From: Corynebacterium sp. CNCTC7651
Lineage (GTDB): Bacteria; Actinomycetota; Actinomycetes; Mycobacteriales; Mycobacteriaceae
Length of the DNA stretch: 64,000 bases
Direction of reading: 5' to 3'
NCBI RefSeq assembly: GCF_021496665.1
Contig: NZ_CP071246.1
Coordinates: 2,294,001 to 2,358,000, forward strand
Shown here one piece after another: positions 39,566 through 48,978 of this stretch. A program made the position numbers and the translations under genes. Numbering within the stretch: the first letter of the stretch is position 1; every line of letters starts with the position of its first letter. The notes below the pieces were generated by a model. It was not told the DNA's origin. It did not search any database and worked only from the letters and a program-made list of their open reading frames with translations.

Positions 39566-40306
39566 CTATTTCATGAGGGCGTTTGCCATGCGGTAGGACT
39601 GGCCGGTGAAGGTGATCATGCGGCCGTGGTGGACGATGCGGTCGATTGCGGCGGCTGCCATGTCGTCGTTTCCGAAGACTTGGCCCCATTGGGAAAATGC
39701 AAGGTTGGTGGTGATGATCAGGCTGCGTTGTTCGTACGCGTCGGCGATTGCTTGGAACAGAAGTCTTGCCCCGTCGGTGTCGATGGGGATGTAGCCGAGT
39801 TCGTCGATGACGAGGAGTTCGTTTTTGCCTAGGGATGCGAGCTCTTTGTCGAGTTTGCCTGCGTGTTTCGCGTTCCGTAGATGGTCGACGAGTCCTGCGG
39901 CGGTGAAAAACCGTGCCGGGATGCCTCTGAGACATGCCGCGGTGACCAGTGCGATGGCGAGGTGTGTTTTGCCGGTTCCGACGTCGCCGTAGAAGACGAG
40001 GTCTTCACACCCGTTGAGGAAGTCGAGTGTGGTGAGGTGTTCGCGGGTGATGTCGGCGGGCAAGGTGACCGGGGACCAGTCGTAGCTGTCGAGGGTTTTG
40101 CGTACCGGGACACGCGCGCGGTGCATCAGGCGCCGCGCTCTTGATGCGGCCCTGGAAGAAAGCTCCGCTTCGAAGAGCTCAATGAGGATGTCGCATTGGC
40201 GTGGGGTGGCATGGTCTGCGCACTGGCGTAACACGGCGGTAGTGAGGTAGAGCTGGCGGCCAAGAGCCACCACGCGGTCTTTGTTGTTGGTGGTATCGGT
40301 GCTCAC
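39566..40306 (-). CDS. istB: IS21-family helper ATPase IstB
   Basis: 246 residues. AAA+ ATPase with Walker A FYGDVGTGKTHLAIAL (about 105-120), Walker B LLVIDELGYIPID and the IstB ending FSQWGQVFGNDDMAAAAIDRIVHHG. IstB works with the IstA transposase to select target DNA. The frame is intact, but its partner istA is truncated, so it cannot act alone. It overlaps istA by 4 bp. Confidence 0.93.
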   Translation of the reverse strand: MSTDTTNNKDRVVALGRQLYLTTAVLRQCADHATPRQCDILIELFEAELSSRAASRARRLMHRARVPVRKTLDSYDWSPVTLPADITREHLTTLDFLNGCEDLVFYGDVGTGKTHLAIALVTAACLRGIPARFFTAAGLVDHLRNAKHAGKLDKELASLGKNELLVIDELGYIPIDTDGARLLFQAIADAYEQRSLIITTNLAFSQWGQVFGNDDMAAAAIDRIVHHGRMITFTGQSYRMANALMK

Positions 40307-40882
40307 TGTGAGGTCACCTCCGCATGCTGTGAGGTGGTTGTGGTGGCAAGGAGCTGGTCATAGGTGGTGAGGTTCGCTCGTGTGTGTTGTGGTGGTGGTG
40401 GGGAGCTGTAGCGTGCGGCGATACCCAGATGAGGCCCGGTTGGTTGGGCGTTGGTCTCTAAGAGTGCGGCGGCTGCGGTGACGGTGGCGTCGAATCCGCA
40501 TTCTGTGGCGGTGGTTTGCGCGTGGGTGAAAAACTCCCGGCGTGTAGCGGTATCCGCCCCGTCGAGGTAGCCCACGACAGCGTCCGGCAGGTGATGGCGA
40601 AGCGGTGAGTTCGTCCACGCCCCGGGTTTTTTCGCTAACCCAGGCAGCAAACTCATCGGGTTGATCACCGTCGAGTCTGCGGTACCGAAAACTCTCGGCA
40701 ATGCGATGATGCGTCTGGTGTCGTCGTCTAAAACGGTGACGGTGTCGTGGGACAACTCCAGCGTGACTTGCCTGTTCGCCCAGGCAGGCCCGACCAGGTA
40801 ACGGTTGCCGTCTAGGGTGACAACGCCGGTTTTGTCGGTGCGGCGCACGTCGAAACGCACCGGGTTAAACCGCACCGACGGG
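40303..40882 (-). pseudogene. istA: IstA transposase, C-terminal fragment
   Basis: About 190 codons (VRFNPVRFDVRRTDKTGVVTLDGNRYLVG onward) of the C-terminal region of an IS21 transposase. The DDE catalytic core and N-terminal helix-turn-helix are missing. The frame is open up to the IS256 boundary at 40883, so the missing two thirds were lost by insertion and deletion. Confidence 0.8.
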
Positions 40883-42323
40883 GAGAGTGTCCGATTGTTT
40901 GTGTGCGGGGGCTTGGTTTACACGTAGTCCGCGAACCGGTCGGGGTATGCCACGGCTAGTTGGTTGATGGCTTGTTTCCACCCGGTGGCTTTCGCCCCTT
41001 CAATATAGCCGTTGCACTCAGTTGCCCGTTTCGCCTTCTTCGCACGCTGGGCGGCACGCTTGTCTTCGATGTTGCAGATCATCAACCACAGCGTCTTCAG
41101 CGCCGCAGTGTCGTTCGGGAACTGGCCCCGGTTGCGGGTGGCTTTCCGCAATTCCGCGTTGAGCGACTCGATGGAGTTCGTGGTGTAGAGCACCCGGCGG
41201 GCTGCCGGCGGGAACTGCAGAAACGGCACGAACCGATCCCACGCGTCGCGCCATACCTTCACCGACTGGGGGTAGCGCCGCCCAAGTTCAGATGCTTCGA
41301 ACGCGTCTAGGGCGGCGCGCGCGGTGTCTTCGTTGGGTGCGGTGTAGACCTCCCGCAGTGCGCTGGAGACGGGTTTGCGGTCCTGGTAGGACACCCACCT
41401 GTTCGCCGCCCGAATCAGGTGCACGATTCAGGTCTGCACCATGGAACTCGGCCAGGTTGCCTCCACCGCCTCGGGCAGGCCCTTGAGCCCGTCGCAGCAG
41501 ACGATGAACACGTCCTGCACCCCACGGTTTGCAAGGTCAGCGCACACGGACGCCCAGAATGCGGCACCTTCGGTATCGGCGATCCACAAGCCCAGGATGT
41601 GTTTGATGCCGTCCATGTCCACACCGACGGCCATGTAGCAGGACTTGTTGACCACGCGGTGGCCGTCGCGGATCTTGACCCGCAACGCGTCGAGGAAGAT
41701 CACCGGGTAGAACTCATCTAACTGGCGGTTCTGCCAGATCATCACCTCATCGAGCACCGCGTCGGTGATCGTGCTGATGGTATCCGGGCTCATATCCACA
41801 CCCAGGGTGGTTGCAAGGTGATGCTGGATATCGCGCACGGTCATCCCACCCGCGTACAGGGAGATGATCATGTCATCGAGCTCGGTGAGCCGGCGAGCGC
41901 CCTTGGGCACCATCTGCGGCCGGAACGTGCCCGCCCGATCCCTGGGCACGGTCACTTCCAGCGGACCGTAGCCGGAATCCACGGTCTTGGTGTACGACCC
42001 ATTGCGGTGGTTACCACCACCCCGGGCATCGACCTGGGCTTTGGCTTTGCGGTCGGAGTGCTCGTAGCCCAAATGAGCATCCATCTCCGCCTGCAGGCCA
42101 GCGTTGATCGATGCTTGTAGAAGACCCTTCACCAGCTCGCTGGCGTCATCGGTGGAGGTGGAGAGCTCCCCGATGAGCTTAGCGAGCTCGGGGTTATTCA
42201 TCAGCTTCTCGCTGATCGCGTTGACCCTCGACGGGTCATAGCCTTTCTTTGGTGACACCGTAGTCATTATCGGTGAAACTCCATTCAGATCAGAGCCTCA
42301 CACACAAAACTCCTGACACCCTC
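40883..42323 (-). mobile_element. IS256-family element with inactivated transposase
   Basis: 1441 bp. The ends are GAGAGTGTC (40883-40891) and GACACCCTC (42315-42323), inverted copies with one mismatch; similarity continues into GTGTGTG-type bases. No 8-bp target duplication is seen: the flanks belong to two different IS fragments. This fits deletion or recombination after insertion. Confidence 0.8.
40918..42267 (-). pseudogene. IS256-family transposase with in-frame TGA stop
   Basis: Two pieces in one frame: 42267-41428 (279 codons) and 41424-40918 (168 codons). Catalytic residues are present (FLDALRVKIRD, VFIVCCDGLKG, YTTNSIESLNAELRK). The stop is a TGA inside the conserved Q-T-C-x-V-H-L motif, at 41425-41427, exactly where the family has Cys. 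One base change (TGC or TGT to TGA) accounts for it. The first piece alone lacks the catalytic Glu, so it should be inactive. Confidence 0.88.
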
Positions 42324-42688
42324 TGGCGGACGGATCAATCGAGCAATACGCGCTGAAACGGAAGGCAGATATTGTGGGCTCTGGTACGCATGACGACCCA
42401 ACGCGCAGTCGTAAGCAGGTTGAGCGGATGCTCGCCGAAAACGACCGGCTGAAGCGGGAGTTGGCGAAGGCCAACCAGAAGCTTCAGCGCCAAGACGCGG
42501 AGTTGGATAAGTGGAGGCAGACCAGTGATGCGCTGGGAAAAGCTTTAGCGTCCATGCCCGATCTTCCTGGCGTGGACTACGACGCGGAGGAAAATCCTTA
42601 TCCGAAGACGAAACACGCCGCTATGAAACTGGTCTCAAGGAAGAACAACGCCTCATCGACGCCCTCGTCTCCTACGGACACTCCCTAA
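42324..42688 (+). pseudogene. orfA of an IS3-like element, 5' end missing
   Basis: Open from the IS256 boundary: LADGSIEQYALKRKADIV, then a leucine-zipper-like coil (RKQVERMLAENDRLKRELAKANQKLQRQDAELDKWRQ). The helix-turn-helix start and the inverted repeat are lost. Its 3' end overlaps orfB in the -1 frame. Confidence 0.7.
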
Positions 42689-42726
42689 CCAAAGCCCAGC
42701 AACTGCTTCGCGTCAGCCGCAGCCGG

Positions 42727-43671
42727 GTGTTCTACGCCCGTAAACCCCGCCCGACGAAGCCCAATCCCACCCCGCACACCGCCCGCAACATCCCCCGTCT
42801 GAGCGAGCAGCAAGTCGACGACATTCTGGCGCTGCTCGACGCCAACCCGTATTCAAGCGTCGACGACGTGTACTACAACGCCTACAACCACGGGTTATAC
42901 ATCGCCAGCTTGAGCAGCTTCTACCGCACCGCCCGCCAACACCAGCGCCTGCTTAAACAGCGCTCCCACACCCGCAGACGCAACAACACCAAACGCGGAC
43001 GCACAACACCCCCACACGTCATCGCCACGACCCCGGGACAAGTGCTGTGCTGGGACATCACCTTCCTACCTGGACCATGCATCAGTCAGAACTACGCCTG
43101 CCTAACCGTGATCGACCTGTACTCGCGAGCCGTAGTAGGCACCAGCATCACCCCGCGCGAACAAACCCGCGCCGCAACCGAGCTGTTCACTCGCATCCTC
43201 AGCCAATACCCCGACGTGCACACCGTGCACTCCGACAACGGCCCCTCGATGACCAGCACCACCATCGCCGAGCTGTTTCACTCCCGCGGCATCACCCAAT
43301 CCTTCAGCCGCCCCCACACCAGCAACGACAACCCCCACATGGAGTCTTTGTTTCACACCATGAAAGGAAGTCCCTACTACCCGCCAGTGTTCGCGTCCAT
43401 CGACCACGCCACCAATTGGGTCAGCACCTTCACCACCAACTACAACAGCCGGCCAAACAGCGCGATCAACTACTACACCCCACAAAGCGTCCTCGACGGC
43501 ACCTGGCGCACACTGCAAACCAGCCGCCACCACGCCATCCAGGATGCCCTAGAAGAAGGACGCATCCACACACCACCCAAAACCCCAACCGGACTGCCCA
43601 GAGAAGTCACCATCATCCGCACAACCACCACCACACACCCCAGCCCCCAACCACTAACCACCAACCCATAA
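42727..43671 (+). CDS. IS3-like orfB transposase (rve integrase core)
   Basis: 314 residues from GTG 42727. It has an HTH_21-like part (LSEQQVDDILALLDANPYSSVDDVYYNAYNHGLYIA) and an rve DDE core: WDITFLPGP, VHSDNGPSM, and Glu in NPHMESLFHTMK. The same frame is open back to about 42,595 (LSEDETRRYETGLKEEQRLIDAL), so it is normally made as an OrfAB fusion by -1 frameshifting. A run of four A (42591-42594) lies at the overlap. Confidence 0.82.
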   Translation: MFYARKPRPTKPNPTPHTARNIPRLSEQQVDDILALLDANPYSSVDDVYYNAYNHGLYIASLSSFYRTARQHQRLLKQRSHTRRRNNTKRGRTTPPHVIATTPGQVLCWDITFLPGPCISQNYACLTVIDLYSRAVVGTSITPREQTRAATELFTRILSQYPDVHTVHSDNGPSMTSTTIAELFHSRGITQSFSRPHTSNDNPHMESLFHTMKGSPYYPPVFASIDHATNWVSTFTTNYNSRPNSAINYYTPQSVLDGTWRTLQTSRHHAIQDALEEGRIHTPPKTPTGLPREVTIIRTTTTTHPSPQPLTTNP

Positions 43672-43809
43672 CAAAAACGGTTCACAACCACTTGACACAA
43701 AGCGTCTCGTTTGGCGACCTGCAGAAATAGGAGCGGCCCGGAACGAGTTCGTCATATCGTTCCGAGCCTATACGTCTGGGGCTGAGGCGCGGGAGCCAAT
43801 AGGCCAAGC

Positions 43810-43890
43810 GGCACCTAGCTGCGGCCCGAAGGCCCCGGCACCTAGCTGCGGCCCGAAGGCCCCGGCACCTAGCTGCGGCCCGAAGGCCCC
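43810..43890 (-). repeat. three tandem 27-bp repeats with UUCG hairpins
   Basis: Units at 43810-43836, 43837-43863 and 43864-43890 are identical. On the minus strand each contains GGCC-TTCG-GGCC, a UUCG-loop hairpin. They lie immediately downstream of the minus-strand gene ending at 43903 and may act as a multiple terminator or 3'-end stabiliser. Confidence 0.85.
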
Positions 43891-43902
43891 GGCCCAGAGC
43901 CG

Positions 43903-44826
43903 CTACTTCCTGTTCTTGCCGTCCTGGTCCTTGCGCAGCTCGTGGCGGCCGGAGGCGCCAATGGTGGTGTCAGCGTCGGACACCTTGTCGGAGCGGCTGC
44001 CGGAACCGGTATCGCCCAGGACGTCGCTGCGTGCGGAGTCGTCGTGGCGCGGGGCGGTGGCCTGGCGCTGGTCGTCCTCGAGCGTGTCCAGGGTGGAAAG
44101 CTGGTCGTCGATGGAGGTCAGCAGGGCCTCATCGCGCTCGGCCGGTTCCTCGCCGAGCGGGCCTGCAACCTTCGGGCGCATCTCGTTGTTCGGGTCGTCC
44201 GCGAGGCGGGTGGTGTGCGCGGTGCCCGCGGCGCCGGTGCCCGCAGCACCATCCTCGCTGCGGGTGGAGTAGACCAGGGTGGACTTGCCGGCGGCATCGG
44301 TCTCAGTGCGGGACGGGGCCGGCTTGGTCACGGTGACCTTCTTGGAGGAGCCTGAAGAGCTCGCGGAACCGGACTTGGAGCCGGAAGTCTTCTCCTCCAC
44401 GATGTCGGAAAGCCAGTACTCCCACACCGCCCACGCGGCGGCGGCCGCGCCGGCCACACCGAGCGCGGTGCCGATGAACTTGCCGGCACCGTTCTTGCTC
44501 TCCTTCTCGTAAGCCTTGGCCTGCGCCTTCAGCGCAGCCTGGCGGGCCTTGCGGTCCGGCGCGGCGGCGGCGAAAGCCGCGCGGCGGCGGTCCAGGCGCT
44601 CGTGAGCATCGCGGGTCAGCTCGCCGGCCTCGGCGCGGGCCTTGTCAAAGAACTCCTCAATGTCGTCGATGCTGGCGTCCTTGCCCAAGTCCTGGATCTT
44701 GCCGTCCTTGACGGCGGAAAGCAGGGCATCGTACACATCGCCCTGGTGCTTGCGGTCCTGGTCGCGGTACCAGTTGAAAGCGCTATTCGCGCCCTTGAGG
44801 GCAAGTGCAATTGCGAGGCGGTTCAT
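43903..44826 (-). CDS. corynebacterial single-pass membrane protein, unknown function
   Basis: 307 residues from ATG 44826 (MNRLAIALALKGANSAFNWYRDQDRKHQ), with AAAGGAG upstream. The N-terminal half is helical and charged (SIDDIEEFFDKARAEAGELTRDAHERLDRRR). One membrane segment (KFIGTALGVAGAAAAAWAVWEYWL, about 135-158) follows, then a long Ser/Thr/Asp-rich tail of about 145 residues without structure. The longer frame to 45021 has no supporting start. No known domain. Confidence 0.72.
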   Translation of the reverse strand: MNRLAIALALKGANSAFNWYRDQDRKHQGDVYDALLSAVKDGKIQDLGKDASIDDIEEFFDKARAEAGELTRDAHERLDRRRAAFAAAAPDRKARQAALKAQAKAYEKESKNGAGKFIGTALGVAGAAAAAWAVWEYWLSDIVEEKTSGSKSGSASSSGSSKKVTVTKPAPSRTETDAAGKSTLVYSTRSEDGAAGTGAAGTAHTTRLADDPNNEMRPKVAGPLGEEPAERDEALLTSIDDQLSTLDTLEDDQRQATAPRHDDSARSDVLGDTGSGSRSDKVSDADTTIGASGRHELRKDQDGKNRK

Positions 44827-44934
44827 GGGGGCTCCTTTGTTCGGGTTAAGTCGTAGGTAAGTCGTTGGGTAAACGTTTGGCCCCAGCGTACTGAAAACGC
44901 CCGCCGCGCCTCCGGCCCCGCAGCCCAAACAAAG

Positions 44935-44950
44935 TGGACAGAGCTGTTCA
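44935..44950 (+). promoter_or_regulatory. McbR-like operator upstream of metF; rest of the 312-bp gap empty
   Basis: TGGAC-N6-GTTCA resembles the McbR box TAGAC-N6-GTCTA of Corynebacterium methionine genes, with mismatches, and sits in a larger imperfect palindrome (AGTGGACA / TGTTCACT). The remainder of 44827-45138 has GC-rich inverted repeats but no gene. I found no SAM or cobalamin riboswitch signature in it. Confidence 0.45.
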
Positions 44951-45138
44951 CTCTGGGGCTTTAAATTCAGCCGTCGAAAAGCGTCTGCCTGCACAAACAT
45001 CCGGAAGACAGCACGGTACATTGTGTCCGGGAAACCCGGGCAATAGATTTCAAAACACCGTCGTGCGGGCGCAATGCCCGGCCACGCGGTTGCCCGTCAA
45101 GTGCCGAGCCCGGCCAGACACCTCGAGACCGAAAGGCG

Positions 45139-46107
45139 ATGGTTTCCATGCGTGGGAATCTTGCCTCAACGCGGCTGTCTGCTTCGGCACCCCTCGACAG
45201 CTCGGATGAGGCTTTCAGCACCAGCCCCCGGCGCCCGCGCGCCCGCACGGCACTCAGCTTCGAGCTGATCCCGCCGCGTCACGGGGCCGATTCCGCGCTT
45301 CTCGACGAACTCATTGCCGGCCTCGCCGCTTACAACCCCGACTACGTCGCCGTCACCAGCTCCATGCGCAGCGATTGGCTGGAGGGCACCTCCGCGCTGA
45401 TTGAGCGCGTGGCCAGTACCACCGACCTGCGTCCCATCGCGCACCTCGCGTGCACGGCGGGCACGAAGGCTGAGCTGGAGGGCTGGATTCGGCAGCTTAT
45501 CGACGTCGGAGTTCGCGGCTTCCTTGCCCTCCGAGGCGACCTGCAGCCCGGCGAAACCCGGCTGCCGGACGGCTACCTGCAGCACGCGACCGACCTGTTG
45601 AACCTGATTAATCAGGTGCAGGAGGAAGAGGCGTTCCGGCTTGCCGCGGGCAAGCTGGCGCTGTCGGTGGCGTGCTACCCCTCGGGCCACGCTGAGTCCA
45701 AGAACTTCGACGAGGACTTGGACGTGCTGTTGGCGAAGCAGCGCCTCGGCGCGGATTTCGCCATTACGCAGCTGTTTTTCGACGCCGCTGATTACCTCGA
45801 GTTCGTCGAGGTAGCCCGCCTGGCCGGCGTGCGCATCCCGCTGATCCCCGGCATCATGCCGATGACCAGCCTGAAGCGCGTGCAGCGAATGGGTGAGCTT
45901 TCGGGGCTTGAGGTGCCTGGAAGTGTCGTCGAAAAGCTGAGTGCAGCGGGGACGCCGGAAGCTGAGTACGAGGTGGGGATGGAAATGTCCGCGGAGCTGG
46001 CGCGCACGATCCTGCGCGCGGGAACCGGCGGGCTGCACGTGTACACGCACAACAACCTCGCGGTGACGCGGGACCTGCTCGGGCGCATTGGCATCCAGCA
46101 GCCGTAA
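45139..46107 (+). CDS. metF: methylenetetrahydrofolate reductase
   Basis: 322 residues. The TIM-barrel family motifs are FELIPPRHGAD at the start of the fold, YVAVTSSM, HLACTAGTKAELEGW, FLALRGD, VACYPSGHAES, GADFAITQLFFDAADY and IPGIMPMTS. It makes 5-methyl-THF for methionine synthesis. The fold begins near residue 38, so the 37 residues before it are unusual. ATG 45148 is an alternative start. metE follows after 22 bp as an operon. Confidence 0.88.
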   Translation: MVSMRGNLASTRLSASAPLDSSDEAFSTSPRRPRARTALSFELIPPRHGADSALLDELIAGLAAYNPDYVAVTSSMRSDWLEGTSALIERVASTTDLRPIAHLACTAGTKAELEGWIRQLIDVGVRGFLALRGDLQPGETRLPDGYLQHATDLLNLINQVQEEEAFRLAAGKLALSVACYPSGHAESKNFDEDLDVLLAKQRLGADFAITQLFFDAADYLEFVEVARLAGVRIPLIPGIMPMTSLKRVQRMGELSGLEVPGSVVEKLSAAGTPEAEYEVGMEMSAELARTILRAGTGGLHVYTHNNLAVTRDLLGRIGIQQP

Positions 46108-46129
46108 TTAATACTGACAAAAGGAAGAG

Positions 46130-48385
46130 ATGATGACCGCACCATTTCCTAAGGCCACGATTGAGGGCTACCCGCGCATCGGCGCGAACCGCGAGTTGAA
46201 GCGCGCGCTGGAGTCTTACTGGGCAGGGCGTATCGACGCTGATACGTTCCGCTCCACCACCCATGCCCTGCGCATTGACAACTACAACCACCTGCGCGAC
46301 CTCGGCCTGACCGAGGATTACGCCATCCCGGCCGACGTGGCCTACTACGACCAGGTGCTGGAGACGGGCCTGACCGTGGGCCTGATCCCGGGCGGCACCG
46401 ACCTGGATGAGGAGTTCGCCCTCGCCCGCGGCAACGCAGAGCGCGTGCCGCTGGAGATGACCAAGTGGTTCGACACCAACTACCACTACCTGGTGCCGGA
46501 GATTGCGGCTGACCAGGACATCACCCCGGCGCCGGAGCGCGTGCTTCGGCTGGTGGAGGAGGCCCGCGAAGCCGGCCACACCGTGCGCCCGTACCTGGTT
46601 GGCCCGGTTACCCTGATCGCCCTGTCTAAGCCGGCCGAGTGGTCCCTGCTGGACAAGCTCACCGACGCATACGCCCAGGTCTTCGCCGCGCTGAAGGACG
46701 CCGGTGTGGAGTGGGTGCAGGTTGCGGAGCCGGCCCTGGTCGCCGACCTGTCTACCCCGGATGCGGAGCTGGCGAAGTACACCCAGCAGGCGTGGTCCAA
46801 GCTGCTGGGCGGGGAGAACCGCCCGAACGTGTACCTGACCACCCCGTACGGTGCGACCCGCGAGGGCCTGAACGTTCTGGCTGAGCTTGCTCCGGAGGCG
46901 CTGCACGTGGACCTGTCCCCGTGGACGCTGGACGTGGACGCTGATTACGCCGCCCGCGTGGCCGCCGCCTTCGAGGGCAAGGACACCACCCTGGTCGCCG
47001 GCCTGATCGACGGCCGCAACGTGTGGGCCGCCAACCTGCGCCAGAAGGCGGAGCTCCTGGAGCAGCTGGGCGCGGAGCACGTCTCCACCTCCACCTCCCT
47101 GCAGCACGTGCCGCACACCCTGAACGCGGAGAAGAACCTGCCGGTGGACGTGGCCAACTGGCTGTCCTTCGCGGACGAGAAAATCGCCGAGATCCAGGCT
47201 CTGGTTGCCGGCGAAGAGAACGCCGCAGAGGCATTCGCCCGCTCCGACCGCGCCGTGCGCACCCGCGCAGAGTCCGCGCGCACCCACAACGCTGACGTTG
47301 AGGCCCGCGTGAACGCCCTGCCGACCGGTGCCGTGCAGCGCCAGCCGGAGTTCGCGGAGCGCAACAAGGTGCAGCACGAGCAGCTCGGCCTGCCGAAGCT
47401 GCCCACCACCACCATCGGCTCCTTCCCGCAGACCCCGGAGATCCGTAAGGCCCGCGCCGACCACAAGGCCGGCGAGCTGACGGATGAGCAGTACACCGAG
47501 GCGCTGAAGGCGGAGATCAAGAACGTCATTGAGCTCCAGGAGGAGATCGGCCTGGACGTGCTGGTGCACGGCGAGGCGGAGCGCAACGACATGGTGCAGT
47601 ACTTTGCGGAGCTGCTGGACGGCTTCGTGGTCACCGAGAACGGCTGGGTCCAGTCCTACGGTTCCCGCTGCACCCGTCCGCCAATCGTCGTCGGCGATGT
47701 TTCCCGCCCGGCCGCGATGACGGTGGAGTGGGCGAAGTACGCCCAGTCCCTGTCCGAGAAGCCGGTCAAGGGCATGCTCACCGGCCCGGTCACCATCCTG
47801 GCCTGGAGCTTCAAGCGTGACGACGTCCCGCTGTCCCTCTCCGCAGACCAGATCGGCGTGGCCCTGGCCGACGAGGTGCGCGACCTGGAGGAGGCCGGCA
47901 TCTCCGTCATCCAGATCGACGAGCCGGCGCTGCGCGAGCTGCTGCCGCTGCGTGCCGACGATCGCCCGTCCTACCTCGACTGGGCCGTCCGCGCCTTCCG
48001 CCTGGTGGCCCTGGAGGCGAAGCCGGAGACCCAGATCCACACCCACCTCTGCTACTCCGAGTTCGGCCAGATCATCGACGCTGTTGCCGGCCTGGACGCA
48101 GACGTGACCTCCATCGAGGCGGCCCGTTCCAAGATGGAGCTGCTGGAGGATATCGACGACACCTTCCACTCCGAGATCGGCCCGGGCGTGTGGGACATCC
48201 ACTCCCCGCGCGTGCCGTCCCAGGAGGAGATCGTCGGCCTGCTCAAGGCTGCGCTGGAGAACGTGCCGAATGAGCGCCTGTGGGTGAACCCGGACTGCGG
48301 TCTGAAGACCCGCGGCTACGCTGAGGTGGAGCCGAGCCTGCGCAACCTTGTCGCCGCGCGCGACGAGGTGGTCTCCGGGCTGTAA
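46130..48385 (+). CDS. metE: cobalamin-independent methionine synthase
   Basis: 751 residues: 5-methyltetrahydropteroyltriglutamate-homocysteine methyltransferase. Two barrel domains, N-terminal ([19 protein letters not shown]) and C-terminal ([17 protein letters not shown]). The zinc-binding residues are in HTHLCYSEF and [12 protein letters not shown] 46130 or 46133 follows AAGGAAGAG. It uses the methyl-THF supplied by the upstream metF and needs no vitamin B12. Confidence 0.96.
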   Translation: MMTAPFPKATIEGYPRIGANRELKRALESYWAGRIDADTFRSTTHALRIDNYNHLRDLGLTEDYAIPADVAYYDQVLETGLTVGLIPGGTDLDEEFALARGNAERVPLEMTKWFDTNYHYLVPEIAADQDITPAPERVLRLVEEAREAGHTVRPYLVGPVTLIALSKPAEWSLLDKLTDAYAQVFAALKDAGVEWVQVAEPALVADLSTPDAELAKYTQQAWSKLLGGENRPNVYLTTPYGATREGLNVLAELAPEALHVDLSPWTLDVDADYAARVAAAFEGKDTTLVAGLIDGRNVWAANLRQKAELLEQLGAEHVSTSTSLQHVPHTLNAEKNLPVDVANWLSFADEKIAEIQALVAGEENAAEAFARSDRAVRTRAESARTHNADVEARVNALPTGAVQRQPEFAERNKVQHEQLGLPKLPTTTIGSFPQTPEIRKARADHKAGELTDEQYTEALKAEIKNVIELQEEIGLDVLVHGEAERNDMVQYFAELLDGFVVTENGWVQSYGSRCTRPPIVVGDVSRPAAMTVEWAKYAQSLSEKPVKGMLTGPVTILAWSFKRDDVPLSLSADQIGVALADEVRDLEEAGISVIQIDEPALRELLPLRADDRPSYLDWAVRAFRLVALEAKPETQIHTHLCYSEFGQIIDAVAGLDADVTSIEAARSKMELLEDIDDTFHSEIGPGVWDIHSPRVPSQEEIVGLLKAALENVPNERLWVNPDCGLKTRGYAEVEPSLRNLVAARDEVVSGL

Positions 48386-48392
48386 TTCCGCG

Positions 48393-48398
48393 TAGGGT
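48393..48398 (+). promoter_or_regulatory. ppiA: -10-like hexamer next to ppiA start
   Basis: TAGGGT lies 7 nt before ATG 48406, the distance expected for a leaderless transcript. The G-rich AGGGTGG could instead serve as a ribosome site. Confidence 0.35.
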
Positions 48399-48405
48399 GG
48401 AACGT

Positions 48406-48927
48406 ATGACTCAGAAAACGCAGACGATTACGTTCCACACCAACCACGGCGACATTGTGGTTGACCTCTTTGGCAACCACGCGCCGAAGACCGTTGCCAC
48501 CATCACCGGCCTGGCTACCGGCGAGCAGGAGTACTCCACCAAGAACGCCTCCGGTTCCACCGAGGGCCCGTTCTACGACGGTGCGATTTTCCACCGCATT
48601 ATCCCGGGCTTCATGATCCAGGGCGGTGACCCGACCGGCACCGGCACCGGCGGCCCGGGCTTCCAGTTCGCGGATGAGTTCCACCCGGAGCTCTCCTTCG
48701 ACCGCCCGTACCTGCTGGCCATGGCCAACGCCGGCCCGGGCACCAACGGCTCCCAGTTCTTCATCACCGTGGACGCCACCCCGTGGCTGAACAACCGCCA
48801 CACCATCTTCGGCGAGGTCACCGATGAGGCCTCCCGCAAGGTTGTGGATGAGATTGCCAACGTGCAGACCGGCCGCATGGACCGCCCGGTGGAGGACGTT
48901 GTCATCGAGTCCGTCGAGGTGAACTAA
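48406..48927 (+). CDS. ppiA: cyclophilin-type peptidyl-prolyl cis-trans isomerase
   Basis: 173 residues. Cyclophilin core: [24 protein letters not shown] with catalytic Arg, [15 protein letters not shown] and [10 protein letters not shown]. No signal peptide, so cytoplasmic. ATG 48406 (MTQKTQ) is used; GTG 48397 is in frame. It marks the return to the conserved core after the variable region. Confidence 0.95.
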   Translation: MTQKTQTITFHTNHGDIVVDLFGNHAPKTVATITGLATGEQEYSTKNASGSTEGPFYDGAIFHRIIPGFMIQGGDPTGTGTGGPGFQFADEFHPELSFDRPYLLAMANAGPGTNGSQFFITVDATPWLNNRHTIFGEVTDEASRKVVDEIANVQTGRMDRPVEDVVIESVEVN

Positions 48928-48978
48928 CCTCCCACGCGCCGTGACCCGCCCCAGCTGGGGCGGGTACATTCGGCTGAC

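Larger units (their letters stand above)
39471..40882 (-). mobile_element. IS21-family element, right part deleted
   Basis: Holds a full istB and the last third of istA. The left end is probably near 39,471 (TGTGTTTTGTCAAG), inferred only from the TGT start. On the right, istA stops abruptly where the IS256 element begins. Confidence 0.75.
42324..43697 (+). mobile_element. IS3-like element remnant
   Basis: Comprises the orfA fragment and a complete orfB-type integrase. The right end is inferred near 43,697 from CACTTGACA, which read inward gives TGTCAAGTGGTTGTGAACCG, a usual terminus. The left terminus is absent. Confidence 0.65.

Noticed and set aside
39276..39935. 219-codon Arg/Pro-rich minus-strand frame
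   Set aside because: It is the shadow of istB and the GC-rich tandem repeats.
41425..41427. Selenocysteine insertion at TGA in the IS256 transposase
   Set aside because: No SECIS-like hairpin is evident after the codon and corynebacteria are not expected to make selenoproteins. A point mutation is simpler.
42591..42600. Treating the orfA/orfB shift as another sequence error
   Set aside because: A -1 frame change at an A run in the overlap is the normal programmed frameshift of IS3-type elements.
43810..43890. CRISPR-like array
   Set aside because: The 27-bp units are directly abutting, so there are no spacers.
44951..45138. Cobalamin or SAM riboswitch before metF
   Set aside because: No B12-box, SAM-I/IV or SAH core sequence is recognisable; only generic GC-rich stems.
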